A stretch of DNA of 64,000 bases, from NCBI GenBank assembly GCA_902523065.1, contig CABYXZ010000004.1, forward strand, positions 100,432 to 164,431. The letters run 5' to 3'. The translations under genes and the position numbers were made by a program. This document shows positions 18,432 through 26,777 of the stretch, piece after piece (within the stretch, counting starts at the first letter, position 1; the number at the start of each line of letters is the position of its first letter). The DNA comes from an uncultured Marinoscillum sp. Lineage in GTDB: Bacteria > Bacteroidota > Bacteroidia > Cytophagales > MED-G16. Below the pieces are notes generated by a model. The model did no database searches. It was not told where the DNA came from and was given only the letters and a program-made list of their open reading frames with translations.

Positions 18432-20525
18432 ATGGCTATAATTAGTACTTTAAGAGATAAAGGTGGAAAATTCCTTGTATTTGTTGTGGGGTTCTCTATT
18501 GCTGCATTTGTACTTGGTGATATCTTGGGGCCTAACAGCTCCTTAATAGGTCAAAATAGAAATATCGTTGGAAGTATAAACGGTGAAGAAATTGACCTAG
18601 TAAGGTTCAACGCAGTTTATGAAGAGCTTACCTATAATTTCTCACTAAACAACGGTCGTTCACCAACTCAACAAGAAGTTTCTGAACTTAGGGATCAGGC
18701 CTGGGAAAGGTTAATTAACGACATTAGCTATGTTGAAGAATTCAATAAGATAGGCTTGACAGTAACAGACAAAGAATCTGTTGATATGGTTCAAGGAAAT
18801 AATATTCATCCAATGATAATTCAAGCTTTTTCAGATCCTTCAACAGGTAGTTTTAATAAAGATAATGTTATAGGGTATCTTCAAAATCTTTCAAACCAAC
18901 CTGCTAATCAACAACAAGCATGGTTCTCTTTTGAGTCGAACCTTAAACCAATGAGACTTAGAACCAAATATGACAACCTAATTGCACAATCTACCTATTA
19001 CAACTCATTAGACGCTGAGGCAGAATATTTCAATACCTCCTCACAAATAGATCTTGCATATTTTTATATACCTTTTTTCGCTGTTAGTGATACACTTTTT
19101 GATGTTTCAACGAATGAGATGAGGAGTTATCTTAACAAAAACAAATCTGATTATAACCAAGACGAGACAAGATCGATTGACTACGCATTCTTCTCTGTAC
19201 AACCATCTGCAGAGGATTCAACCTTCTTTGAAAATGAAATAAATGATATTAGATCAAATTTAATGTCTTCAAACATTATTGATGACTCTACCTATGCAGT
19301 TATAAATTCAGATAGTTTTAATCCTTATATTAAATTCAATCCTGATGAGTTACCAACTGATTTAGTCGGTAAAGATGTGGGATTTATAACAGAGCCTACA
19401 TACGAAAATGGATCTATATCTATTAAAAAATTATCTAAAATAGATCAGGATGCACAAGAAAAGGCAAGGGCAAAGCATATTCTATTAAGATTTGACGATT
19501 CGAATAAATCTACAGTTAGAACTGAAGCTAACAGAATATTAAATTTATTAAGATCAGGAAGTGATTTTGAAGAGACAGCGAGAACCTACAGTCAGGATGG
19601 GTCTGCTTCAAATGGTGGTGATTTAGGTTGGTTTACTGATGGAATGATGGTAAAACCATTTCAAGATGCTGTATTTTCAAGAAGAAGATCTGGATTAATT
19701 CCGAGAATTATTGAAACAGATTTTGGATTTCATATAATCAACGTAACTTATCCTAAAACCAGGACTTCATATTTTGTTGCAAATATTTCAAAGGATATAT
19801 TACCAAGTGATAATACAAGAAATAATATTTATAGATCAGCGGAACTTTTTAAGCTAGACATTAAATCTACAGAGGATGTTTTTTCTGATTACTTGAAAGA
19901 AAACAATATAATCGGAGGTAATATTAGCGATATTGACAAAAATTCAACTGAGGTTGGAACTATTCCAAATGCACGAAATGTAATCTTGTGGTCATATTCT
20001 GACGATAGATATGTTGGTGAAGTCTCTGATGTACTAGAAACGGATGAGGGATATATTGTTGCTCAGATTAATGAGATGAAAGATGAAGGAACAAAAAAAC
20101 TAGATGAAGTTGAAAATTCAATTAAAAGAAGAATTATAGACGAGAAGAAATACGAATACCTTAAAGAAATTCTTGTCGACTATAGCTCTCTTCAGGATCT
20201 GAAGGATAATTCTGGTCTTGGAGATATTTATAGGTCTTCTGGTATAAGCATGACCGAAAACTCACTCTCTAATGTTGGTTTTTCTCCAGAATCTATAGGG
20301 ACAGCATTTTCAATGCAAGAAGGTGAGTTGACAAGGCCGTTTAAAATAGATGGTGGTGTCATAGTTTTAGGTTTAGAGTCCAAAGTTCTGGCAGATAGTT
20401 TATCAAATTATGATGACTATAGAAATACATTAATTCAAACAAATAGATTTAACGTACCTCTTAAAATAGATGATGCTATCAAACATTTCTCAGATATAGA
20501 GGATGACCGCTACAAATTTTTCTAG
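18432..20525 (+). CDS. Peptidyl-prolyl isomerase, PpiD/SurA type
   Basis: A 697-residue membrane-anchored periplasmic chaperone with parvulin rotamase activity that helps fold outer-membrane proteins. Residues 11-32 form the single N-terminal membrane anchor (KFLVFVVGFSIAAFVLGDIL). A SurA_N-like helical region follows (about 45-200). The parvulin domain is at about 340-440, with KARAKHILLRF, GSDFEETARTYSQDGSASNGGDLGWF and ETDFGFHIINV. A second, weaker parvulin-like region may lie near 480-570. This is the Bacteroidota PpiD layout, often located near lptC and the CNNM gene. The ATG at 18427 is out of frame and starts nothing. Confidence 0.9.
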   Translation: MAIISTLRDKGGKFLVFVVGFSIAAFVLGDILGPNSSLIGQNRNIVGSINGEEIDLVRFNAVYEELTYNFSLNNGRSPTQQEVSELRDQAWERLINDISYVEEFNKIGLTVTDKESVDMVQGNNIHPMIIQAFSDPSTGSFNKDNVIGYLQNLSNQPANQQQAWFSFESNLKPMRLRTKYDNLIAQSTYYNSLDAEAEYFNTSSQIDLAYFYIPFFAVSDTLFDVSTNEMRSYLNKNKSDYNQDETRSIDYAFFSVQPSAEDSTFFENEINDIRSNLMSSNIIDDSTYAVINSDSFNPYIKFNPDELPTDLVGKDVGFITEPTYENGSISIKKLSKIDQDAQEKARAKHILLRFDDSNKSTVRTEANRILNLLRSGSDFEETARTYSQDGSASNGGDLGWFTDGMMVKPFQDAVFSRRRSGLIPRIIETDFGFHIINVTYPKTRTSYFVANISKDILPSDNTRNNIYRSAELFKLDIKSTEDVFSDYLKENNIIGGNISDIDKNSTEVGTIPNARNVILWSYSDDRYVGEVSDVLETDEGYIVAQINEMKDEGTKKLDEVENSIKRRIIDEKKYEYLKEILVDYSSLQDLKDNSGLGDIYRSSGISMTENSLSNVGFSPESIGTAFSMQEGELTRPFKIDGGVIVLGLESKVLADSLSNYDDYRNTLIQTNRFNVPLKIDDAIKHFSDIEDDRYKFF

Positions 20526-20528
20526 TTT

Positions 20529-20786
20529 ATGTCTAGACTTGAGAGTTTTAAAAATACCCTAGAGGAGGAGTATCAATTTCCGGCTGAATATAAGTTTAAG
20601 TTTATTGTTTCATCTGAATCTATTTCGAAGGTTTTAGACCTTATTCCAAATTCTGATTATTCAAAAAGAGAATCAAAAAATGGGAAATATACCTCTATTA
20701 CAATAACAAAAATGATGAATAATGCTGATGAAATACTTTATATTTACGAAAAAGCATCAAAAATTGATGGCATAATATCTCTTTAA
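20529..20786 (+). CDS. DUF493 family protein (YbeD-like)
   Basis: An 85-residue protein of the DUF493 family (YbeD in E. coli), a small ACT-like alpha/beta fold presumed to bind a small ligand or regulate an enzyme. Matching features are the N-terminal LEEEYQFPAEYKFKFIV, the mid SSKNGKYTSITIT strand and the terminal ILYIYEKASKIDGIISL. It lies 3 bases after ppiD and abuts the pterin dehydratase gene without a gap, so it is part of the same operon. The molecular role is not established for the family. Confidence 0.82.
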   Translation: MSRLESFKNTLEEEYQFPAEYKFKFIVSSESISKVLDLIPNSDYSKRESKNGKYTSITITKMMNNADEILYIYEKASKIDGIISL

Positions 20787-21017
20787 ATGTGGAAAGAAAA
20801 AAATAATAAACTAGAAAAAGATTTCACTTTTAATAATTTCAAAGATGCTCTTGAATTTATTAATAAAGTTGGTGATTTATCAGAGAGCCTCAATCATCAT
20901 CCCGAAATTTATAACATTTATAATAAAGTAACTTTAAAGCTATCAACTCACGACATGGGAGATATTGTTACTGACAAAGATTATCAACTATCTTCAGAAA
21001 TTGACAAAATAAAATGA
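20787..21017 (+). CDS. phhB: Pterin-4a-carbinolamine dehydratase
   Basis: A 76-residue protein of the PCD/DCoH family, which dehydrates 4a-hydroxytetrahydrobiopterin so the cofactor of aromatic hydroxylases can be regenerated. The active-site motif HHPEIYNIYNKVTLKLSTHD (NHHPE at about 36-41 and THD at about 54-56) is complete. It is shorter than most members (about 95) because the N-terminal helix is trimmed. No phenylalanine hydroxylase gene is in the window. It overlaps rsmI by four bases. Confidence 0.9.
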   Translation: MWKEKNNKLEKDFTFNNFKDALEFINKVGDLSESLNHHPEIYNIYNKVTLKLSTHDMGDIVTDKDYQLSSEIDKIK

Positions 21018-21691
21018 GTTCAAATTTATGTCTTTCTATCGTTCCAACACCAATTGGGAACTTGAATGATATAACATACCGAGCTATTCAAGTTTTAAAA
21101 GATTCAGATATAATTCTTTGTGAAGACACAAGAATATCTAAGAGACTTCTTGATAAATATAGTATTGACAAGCCACTATATTCATACCATATACATAATG
21201 AGCATAAGGTTGTTGAAAAATATATTCAGTATATCATATCTGGAAAGAAGGTTTCTCTAATATCAGATGCAGGAACTCCAGGGATATCTGATCCAGGATA
21301 TCTTATAATAAGAGAGTCTATAAAGAAAAATATTGAGATAGATTGTTTACCTGGACCAACCGCTTTTGTTCCTGCTCTAATAAACTCCGGTATTTCTTCA
21401 GATAAATTTGTTTTTGAGGGGTTTCTACCTAAAAAAAAAGGTAGAATGAGTAGAATTGAATTCTTAAAAGAAGAGAAAAGGTCAATTATTATATATGAGT
21501 CACCACACAGAATTAAAAGATTAATTGAAGAGCTAAAAGCTGTATTTGGAGGTCAAAGACTGGTATCAATATCAAGAGAGTTATCAAAAATACATCAAGA
21601 AAATATCAGAGGAACCTTAGACGAAGTTGACAAAAACCTCGAATCAAAAAATATTAAAGGAGAAGTAATTTTAATAATTAATGGTGTATAA
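21014..21691 (+). CDS. rsmI: 16S rRNA (cytidine1402-2'-O)-methyltransferase
   Basis: Methylates the ribose of C1402 in 16S rRNA using SAM. The 225-residue protein has the tetrapyrrole-methylase fold with TPIGNLNDITYRA near the N-terminus, CEDTR, SDAGTPGISDPG (SAM-binding loop) and LPGPTAFVPALINSG. Length is slightly short of the usual 270-290 because the small C-terminal domain is absent, which is common in Bacteroidota. It overlaps the pterin dehydratase gene upstream and the DUF4105 gene downstream (11 bases). Confidence 0.94.
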   Translation: MSSNLCLSIVPTPIGNLNDITYRAIQVLKDSDIILCEDTRISKRLLDKYSIDKPLYSYHIHNEHKVVEKYIQYIISGKKVSLISDAGTPGISDPGYLIIRESIKKNIEIDCLPGPTAFVPALINSGISSDKFVFEGFLPKKKGRMSRIEFLKEEKRSIIIYESPHRIKRLIEELKAVFGGQRLVSISRELSKIHQENIRGTLDEVDKNLESKNIKGEVILIINGV

Positions 21692-22838
21692 AATTATTTT
21701 CACTCATTTATTCATGTTCATTTCATTTTTGAGTTTTTCATCTGTGAACGAGGCAAGTAGATTTTCAATAATTACTATTGGTCCTTACGAAGATGAGCTT
21801 TACAGTGCTTTTGGACATAGCGGCATTAGATACTATAACAAGAGTACTGGTGAGGATGTTTTTTACAATTACGGAATTTTTGATTTTGATCAGCCCAACT
21901 TCTATTTAAATTTTTTGAATGGTAAGCTTCTATATAAAGTTGGAAAGTACAGCTACCCATCTGCTGAGAAGTTTTATCGTAGTCAGGACAGATACATTAA
22001 AGAACAAATTTTAAATTTAAATCCACCTGATCAAATCTTACTTTACAATTATTTAGAACAGAATATAAAGCCAGAGAATGCAAATTATCTTTATAATTAT
22101 GTTTACGACAATTGTGCGACAAAAATTAGAGATATTTTAGAAGAGGTCATAGGAGATAAACTTTCTTACGCTAAGTATGATGAGGTTATATCTTTCAGAA
22201 AGCTTATGGATAAGTATCTTGACAATAATATGTGGGGAGATTTAGGTATTGACATTTGCTTAGGACCTGAAATTGATAGTAATATACCTTATGAATCTAA
22301 AATGTTTTTACCAGATTATTTATTTGAATCTTTGCAGAGTGCAAAGATAGGAGATACAGTAGATCTAGTATCAGAGACGAATGAGTACATACCATCGCAG
22401 AATAAATTATATAAAAATATTTTCTCTCCAAATCTTATTTTCTTTTTGCTGTTTATAGTTGTTCTTTTTATCTCTTTTAGACAGATCAAATACGACATAT
22501 CTTTTCATAAATTTGATTTTTTAATATTTTTTCTGACTGGTTCCGTGGGCTTGTTGTTATCATATCTGTGGTTGTTTACTGATCACCTATCCACATCAAA
22601 TTTTAACTTATTTTGGGCATTTCCTGTTAATATAATTTTCTGTTTTTTATTGATAACTAATTTTTCAAGAAGGCTTCTTAATTTTTATTTTATTTTATAT
22701 TCTTCAATATTAATTGCTCTTTTGATTTTGTGGAATATAATACCTCAAAATTTAAATGAAAGTCTGGTATTTTTAATTTTAGCAATTTTAGTTAGAACAA
22801 CTACAAACATTATATGTTTGAACAGGGCTAAAGCTTAA
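21681..22838 (+). CDS. DUF4105 (Lnb N-terminal-like) membrane protein
   Basis: A 385-residue protein with a signal peptide (about 1-19), a periplasmic DUF4105 domain (about 25-230) and six hydrophobic segments at the C-terminus (about 250-380). The domain has the family marks SAFGHSGIRYYN and NYVYDNCATKIRD, supplying a conserved His and Cys of the kind found in NlpC/P60-like hydrolases. Function is unproven; the related N-terminal domain occurs in lacto-N-biosidase proteins. It overlaps rsmI by 11 bases, and its 3' end overlaps convergent recX by 11 bases. Confidence 0.8.
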   Translation: MVYKIIFTHLFMFISFLSFSSVNEASRFSIITIGPYEDELYSAFGHSGIRYYNKSTGEDVFYNYGIFDFDQPNFYLNFLNGKLLYKVGKYSYPSAEKFYRSQDRYIKEQILNLNPPDQILLYNYLEQNIKPENANYLYNYVYDNCATKIRDILEEVIGDKLSYAKYDEVISFRKLMDKYLDNNMWGDLGIDICLGPEIDSNIPYESKMFLPDYLFESLQSAKIGDTVDLVSETNEYIPSQNKLYKNIFSPNLIFFLLFIVVLFISFRQIKYDISFHKFDFLIFFLTGSVGLLLSYLWLFTDHLSTSNFNLFWAFPVNIIFCFLLITNFSRRLLNFYFILYSSILIALLILWNIIPQNLNESLVFLILAILVRTTTNIICLNRAKA

Positions 22839-23280
22839 TACTTTTTGCTACCTCTTCACTTGAAAATCCTTTGCTCAATAGATGGGAGATGAGTTTATAC
22901 TTATCTGGATTGCTATGTTTATTAAGATATATCTCGATATTCTTTTCGAGGACTTTGAAATAGTCCGCTTCATCAATGCTGTCTATTCCTTCATTAATCT
23001 CAATTTCGTTTAGACCTTTATGAAAAAGGTGTTGTCTAATTTTTATTTTGCCCCATCTATTACTTCTATTTTTTCCTCTTGCAAATGCTTTAGCGAAACG
23101 AAGATTGTCTATAGCTCCTAGATCTTCTAGTCTATTAATAACTTTTTGAATTAATTCTTTTTCGTAATTTTTAGATATTAATTTATCTAAAACTTCTTTT
23201 TTTGATCTTTCTCTGTAGCCACAAAACCTTAAACTGTATTCTAATGCTTTTCTGAAATCTGGATCTTCATTACTTAACAT
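22828..23280 (-). CDS. recX: Regulatory protein RecX
   Basis: A 150-residue helical protein that binds RecA filaments and limits recombination. It shows the three RecX helical repeats: ALEYSLRFCGYRERSKKEVLDKL, VINRLEDLGAIDNLRFAKAFARGK and WGKIKIRQHLFHKGLNEIEI. No recA is nearby, as is usual in Bacteroidota. It overlaps the upstream YcxB-like gene by 11 bases, so it is the last gene of a three-gene reverse operon. Confidence 0.92.
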   Translation of the reverse strand: MLSNEDPDFRKALEYSLRFCGYRERSKKEVLDKLISKNYEKELIQKVINRLEDLGAIDNLRFAKAFARGKNRSNRWGKIKIRQHLFHKGLNEIEINEGIDSIDEADYFKVLEKNIEIYLNKHSNPDKYKLISHLLSKGFSSEEVAKSIKL

Positions 23281-23743
23281 ATCCTTTTCTACTTAGAATA
23301 CTTTTAATAAACCTTATTTCATTTTCATTGTTGAAAACTTTAAAAGGAAATATTATGTACTGAACTATATTAAGTTTGAAAAGAAAACCGTCCTTAAGAA
23401 TTTTTACTTTTTTAATAGTTTCCCACTTAATAGGCATACCCTGTTTGTTATTAATTTTCATCATTAGTTGATTACTAGATATTTCGTAGGATAATCGTTC
23501 AAACATATAACTGCTCTGTTCTACCTGAGTAACACCAAAAAATTGAATCAACCAAAAAATAATATAAAGAAAAAGAGCAATACTTGACCCAATTATCCAC
23601 CATATTGATGGAATAAGAAAATTCATTGAACATAATGAGAGATATATTAAAAAGACCCACCACTGTTCTTGTAATAAATTAAAGAATCCTTTTTTTATAT
23701 AAAGACTCTTATCCATTTTAAATTTTTTAGTTCTTACTATCAT
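23270..23743 (-). CDS. Two-segment membrane protein, YcxB-like
   Basis: A 157-residue protein with two adjacent hydrophobic segments (about 27-48 and 50-72) followed by a soluble C-terminal region of beta strands. The text YEISSNQLMMKINNKQGMPIKWETIKKV and LNIVQYIIFPFKVF resembles the PH-like YcxB C-terminal domain, in which a strand ending in I-P..F is typical. No function is known. The start overlaps the DUF4783 stop (ATGA) and the 3' end overlaps recX, so all three are coupled. Confidence 0.6.
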   Translation of the reverse strand: MIVRTKKFKMDKSLYIKKGFFNLLQEQWWVFLIYLSLCSMNFLIPSIWWIIGSSIALFLYIIFWLIQFFGVTQVEQSSYMFERLSYEISSNQLMMKINNKQGMPIKWETIKKVKILKDGFLFKLNIVQYIIFPFKVFNNENEIRFIKSILSRKGYVK

Positions 23744-24117
23744 TCCTTTTGATCAATTTTTATTTCCCTTATTTTATTACCATTCTTTTTTGTATCCACG
23801 AATATAAGAATTTTATAAATTTTTTTATCAGATAAATATTCGCCTATCACATATGTTAGGCTTGTTCCAGATTTCCCCCTATGAATCATATTGAAGGAAT
23901 CAATGTCATTATTATTAAAAAAATCATCTAATAATATTGAGCTTTTATAGCTATTTTCACTATAGGTCTTCCCATCGATGCTAATTTGAATGGATTCGTT
24001 AAAATGAGAAATAATTTCATTAGAGTTCATTAGATTAAATGACTCTATAATTCTTTGAAGATTATCATTTTGATTGGAAGTAAAAAAAGTTAAAAGAACA
24101 ACTTGTATGAATAACAT
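23740..24117 (-). CDS. DUF4783 family secreted protein
   Basis: A 125-residue protein with a short signal-like N-terminus (MLFIQVVLLTFF) and an NTF2-like alpha/beta body typical of DUF4783: SIQISIDGKTYSENSYKSSILLDDFF, MIHRGKSGTSLTYVIGEY and YKILIFVDTKK. Family function is unknown; location is likely periplasmic. It is the first gene of the reverse operon with the YcxB-like gene and recX and is divergent from gpmI (60 bases between start codons). Confidence 0.75.
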   Translation of the reverse strand: MLFIQVVLLTFFTSNQNDNLQRIIESFNLMNSNEIISHFNESIQISIDGKTYSENSYKSSILLDDFFNNNDIDSFNMIHRGKSGTSLTYVIGEYLSDKKIYKILIFVDTKKNGNKIREIKIDQKE

Positions 24118-24177
24118 TTGTAAATCTTTTTATTGTAAATATAAATACTTATTAATCAATAATTAATTTTACACATA

Positions 24178-25695
24178 ATGTCAAATAAAGTTATTCTTCT
24201 TATTATGGATGGTTGGGGTCTGGGAAAAGAATCTGATGAATCTGCAATCTATAAGGCAAATACACCTTTTTATGATAAAGCAATTAAAGTTTTCCCAAAC
24301 TCAAAACTAACTGCTTCTGGAAAAGATGTAGGCTTACCTGAGGGACAAATGGGAAATTCTGAGGTAGGTCACATGAATATTGGTGCTGGAAGAATCGTAG
24401 ATCAGGACCTTGTAAGATTAAATAAATCTTTATCAAACGATGGGATTAAAAATAATAAAGATTTTATTTCAAGTGTTCAATCAGCGATCAAAAATAATTC
24501 AACCTTTCATCTGATGGGACTTTTTTCTGACGGTGGTGTTCACTCACACTCTGATCATCTATATTACATATTAGATTATCTTAAGAAAACTGAATTATCT
24601 AAAATAAGCTTACATCTTTTTACTGACGGTAGAGATTGCAGCCCTAAAGAAAGTTATAATCATTTGTCACAACTGATCGACTATACGAAAGGATCTAAAA
24701 TATCAATTTCCACTGTCTCAGGAAGATACTATTCAATGGATAGGGATAACAGATGGGAAAGAATAAAATTAGCTTATGATGCTATGGTAAAAGGCATGGG
24801 GGATTTATCTTATGATATATTGACATCTATAAAAAAATCATATGATGAGAGTATTACTGATGAGTTTATTAAACCAATAGTTTGTGTGGATGATAAAGGA
24901 AATCCAAAATCAAGGATAATGGAAAATGATGTTGTTTTTTGCTTCAACTACAGGTCAGATAGGATGAGACAAATTACAAGTGTTTTAACTCAGGTGGACA
25001 TGGTTGACTATGGTATGAAAAAAATAAATTTGAATTATTTAACCCTTACTCAATACGATCAATCTTTTCAAAATTTGTCAGTACTTTTTGGTAAGGAAAA
25101 TATTAAAAATACTTTAGGTGAAGTATTATCAAAAAAAAATAAAAGACAGCTTAGAATTGCAGAAACAGAAAAATATCCTCATGTTACTTTTTTCTTCTCT
25201 GGCGGTAGGGAGAAAGAATTTGATCTGGAGAAGAGGATACTTTGTCCATCTCCTAAGGTTGCAACCTATGACTTAAAACCAGAGATGAGTGCAATTGATG
25301 TTTCAGATAAATTCATTTTCGAGGTTGAGAATAAGTCTTTTGATTTTGCATGTTTAAACTTTGCTAATCCAGATATGGTTGGTCATACTGGGAATTTTAA
25401 TTCCGCAGTTAGAGCTTGTGAAGTTGTTGATAAAGAAGTTTCTAGGATCGTTGATGCAGCTACCAAAAACGGATACACAATATTACTTACTGCTGACCAT
25501 GGAAATGCTGAAAAGATGATTAATGACAATGGTTCACCTCATACTTATCATACAACAAATCTTGTTCCATTCATTATAATTTCTGATAATAAATTTATTC
25601 CTAAAGATGGAAAGCTTGGTGATATTGCCCCAACAGTTCTTAAAATTATGGGTGTCGATATACCAGATGAGATGTCTGCAAATATTCTCATATAA
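24178..25695 (+). CDS. gpmI: 2,3-bisphosphoglycerate-independent phosphoglycerate mutase
   Basis: Mn2+-dependent glycolytic enzyme that interconverts 3- and 2-phosphoglycerate. The 505-residue protein is of standard length. Asp11 (DGWG) and the phospho-accepting Ser61 in GQMGNSEVGHMNIG define the metal/phosphatase site; other metal ligands occur in DPDMVGHTG-like NPDMVGHTG and TADHGNAEKM. The insert with the phosphotransferase domain is intact (TDGRDCSP, SGRYYSMDRDNRW). It has its own 60-base upstream region and appears monocistronic. Confidence 0.97.
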   Translation: MSNKVILLIMDGWGLGKESDESAIYKANTPFYDKAIKVFPNSKLTASGKDVGLPEGQMGNSEVGHMNIGAGRIVDQDLVRLNKSLSNDGIKNNKDFISSVQSAIKNNSTFHLMGLFSDGGVHSHSDHLYYILDYLKKTELSKISLHLFTDGRDCSPKESYNHLSQLIDYTKGSKISISTVSGRYYSMDRDNRWERIKLAYDAMVKGMGDLSYDILTSIKKSYDESITDEFIKPIVCVDDKGNPKSRIMENDVVFCFNYRSDRMRQITSVLTQVDMVDYGMKKINLNYLTLTQYDQSFQNLSVLFGKENIKNTLGEVLSKKNKRQLRIAETEKYPHVTFFFSGGREKEFDLEKRILCPSPKVATYDLKPEMSAIDVSDKFIFEVENKSFDFACLNFANPDMVGHTGNFNSAVRACEVVDKEVSRIVDAATKNGYTILLTADHGNAEKMINDNGSPHTYHTTNLVPFIIISDNKFIPKDGKLGDIAPTVLKIMGVDIPDEMSANILI

Positions 25696-25750
25696 AAACT
25701 TTTTTTAAATTTATCTTTTATATTCGTGTTGTAAATAAAGTACTAATCTT

Positions 25751-25969
25751 GTGAGAAATATATCATTTTTTTTATTCGTATTATTATTTATAAGCTGTGA
25801 CGACGAAGACTCTTCTTCTCCATGTCAGATAAATGAAAAAGATGAAGATATGGTTTGTATTGAAATATATCAGCCTGTTTGCGGGTGTAATAACGAGACA
25901 TATTCTAACTCATGTTATGCTGGTAGAGATGGCGTAACATCCTGGTCGGAGGGTGAGTGTTCAGGTTAG
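25751..25969 (+). CDS. Kazal-type domain lipoprotein
   Basis: A 72-residue protein starting at GTG; there is no suitable in-frame ATG. Residues 1-15 form a lipoprotein signal (LFISC, lipidated Cys about 16), followed by an acidic linker and a Kazal-like domain: VCIEIYQPVCGCNNETYSNSC and the ending SWSEGEC. The CGxxxxTYxNxC core is diagnostic for Kazal serine-protease inhibitors. The mature protein would sit on the outer or inner membrane surface and may protect the cell from proteases. It is a short single gene between gpmI and another lipoprotein. Confidence 0.72.
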   Translation: MRNISFFLFVLLFISCDDEDSSSPCQINEKDEDMVCIEIYQPVCGCNNETYSNSCYAGRDGVTSWSEGECSG

Positions 25970-26056
25970 TTAACTTTTAATTATCAACTCTTTTTTTACT
26001 TATTCAAAATTTAATTTATATTAATCCAATATTTATAATCTAAAAACTATTAAGAG

Positions 26057-26725
26057 ATGAAAAAATTTTATTTAATTATAGCTACTATATTTATTGTAGC
26101 TGCGTGCTCTGCCCCAACAAATAATTCTGATATGGGAATGAGCATGAGTATGGATGGTGAGCCTGAGGGACCCCATACAAGTGTTGAGTGGCAAATCTGG
26201 GCTTATTCGACTGCTGCTCCTGAATTTATTGCTGAGGGTGCTGCTGTTTATGATGGACCCCCTGATATGGGAGGAAAGTTATTAAGAGAGGGAACTAATG
26301 GATGGACATGTTTGCCAGCAAACCCAAGAGGTATGTCTGACCCAGAGAATGGATGGGTTGATCCTCATGAGGCAATGCCTGCGTGTGGTGATGCTGAATT
26401 CTTTAAGTGGGTGACTGCTTATTTTGCTGGAGGAGTTCCAGAGGAAACAATGGAGAAAGATGGCTATGCTTGGATGTTGCACGGAGATATGGGTGAGGAT
26501 AACACAAAGCCTATGGTATTAAATAAGGAAGACGCAGCTGAAGGACATTGGATTGAGTCGGGGCCACATTTAATGAGGATGCCAAAAGACCCTTCCTCAC
26601 TTGATGGTATGACTACTGATTTTAATTCAGGCGAACCGTATGTAATGTTTGCAGGAACACCATATGCACATGTCATGTATCCTGTCGGTGATTATTATAA
26701 ATACCAAGACATGGTAAAAGAGTAA
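26057..26725 (+). CDS. Lipoprotein of unknown function, Met-rich N-terminus
   Basis: A 222-residue lipoprotein (signal FIVAAC, Cys17) with a Met/Ser/Gly linker (DMGMSMSMDG) and a compact domain rich in Trp, Gly and Pro (EWQIWAYSTAAPEFIAEGAA, NGWTCLPANPRG, GEPYVMFAGTPYAHVMYPVGDY). I recognise similar hypothetical proteins from proteobacteria by recall, but no function. Its base composition is visibly richer in G than the neighbours (runs such as gatggatggac), which could mean transfer or a high expression codon set. A strong terminator follows, so it is probably a well-expressed single gene. Confidence 0.75.
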   Translation: MKKFYLIIATIFIVAACSAPTNNSDMGMSMSMDGEPEGPHTSVEWQIWAYSTAAPEFIAEGAAVYDGPPDMGGKLLREGTNGWTCLPANPRGMSDPENGWVDPHEAMPACGDAEFFKWVTAYFAGGVPEETMEKDGYAWMLHGDMGEDNTKPMVLNKEDAAEGHWIESGPHLMRMPKDPSSLDGMTTDFNSGEPYVMFAGTPYAHVMYPVGDYYKYQDMVKE

Positions 26726-26750
26726 TAGTTTATTAATTTAAACTCCAAAG

Positions 26751-26777
26751 AGGGCATATTTATATGCCCTTTTTTTA
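26751..26777 (+). terminator. Intrinsic terminator after the Met-rich lipoprotein gene
   Basis: An 8-bp stem AGGGCATA / TATGCCCT with a four-base loop (26751-26770), followed by seven further T residues. It lies between convergent genes and is oriented to stop the forward transcript. Confidence 0.85.

Noticed and set aside
26282..26676. Two reverse frames of 66-70 codons
   Set aside because: They lie antisense inside the Met-rich lipoprotein gene, arising from its higher G+C; no family features.
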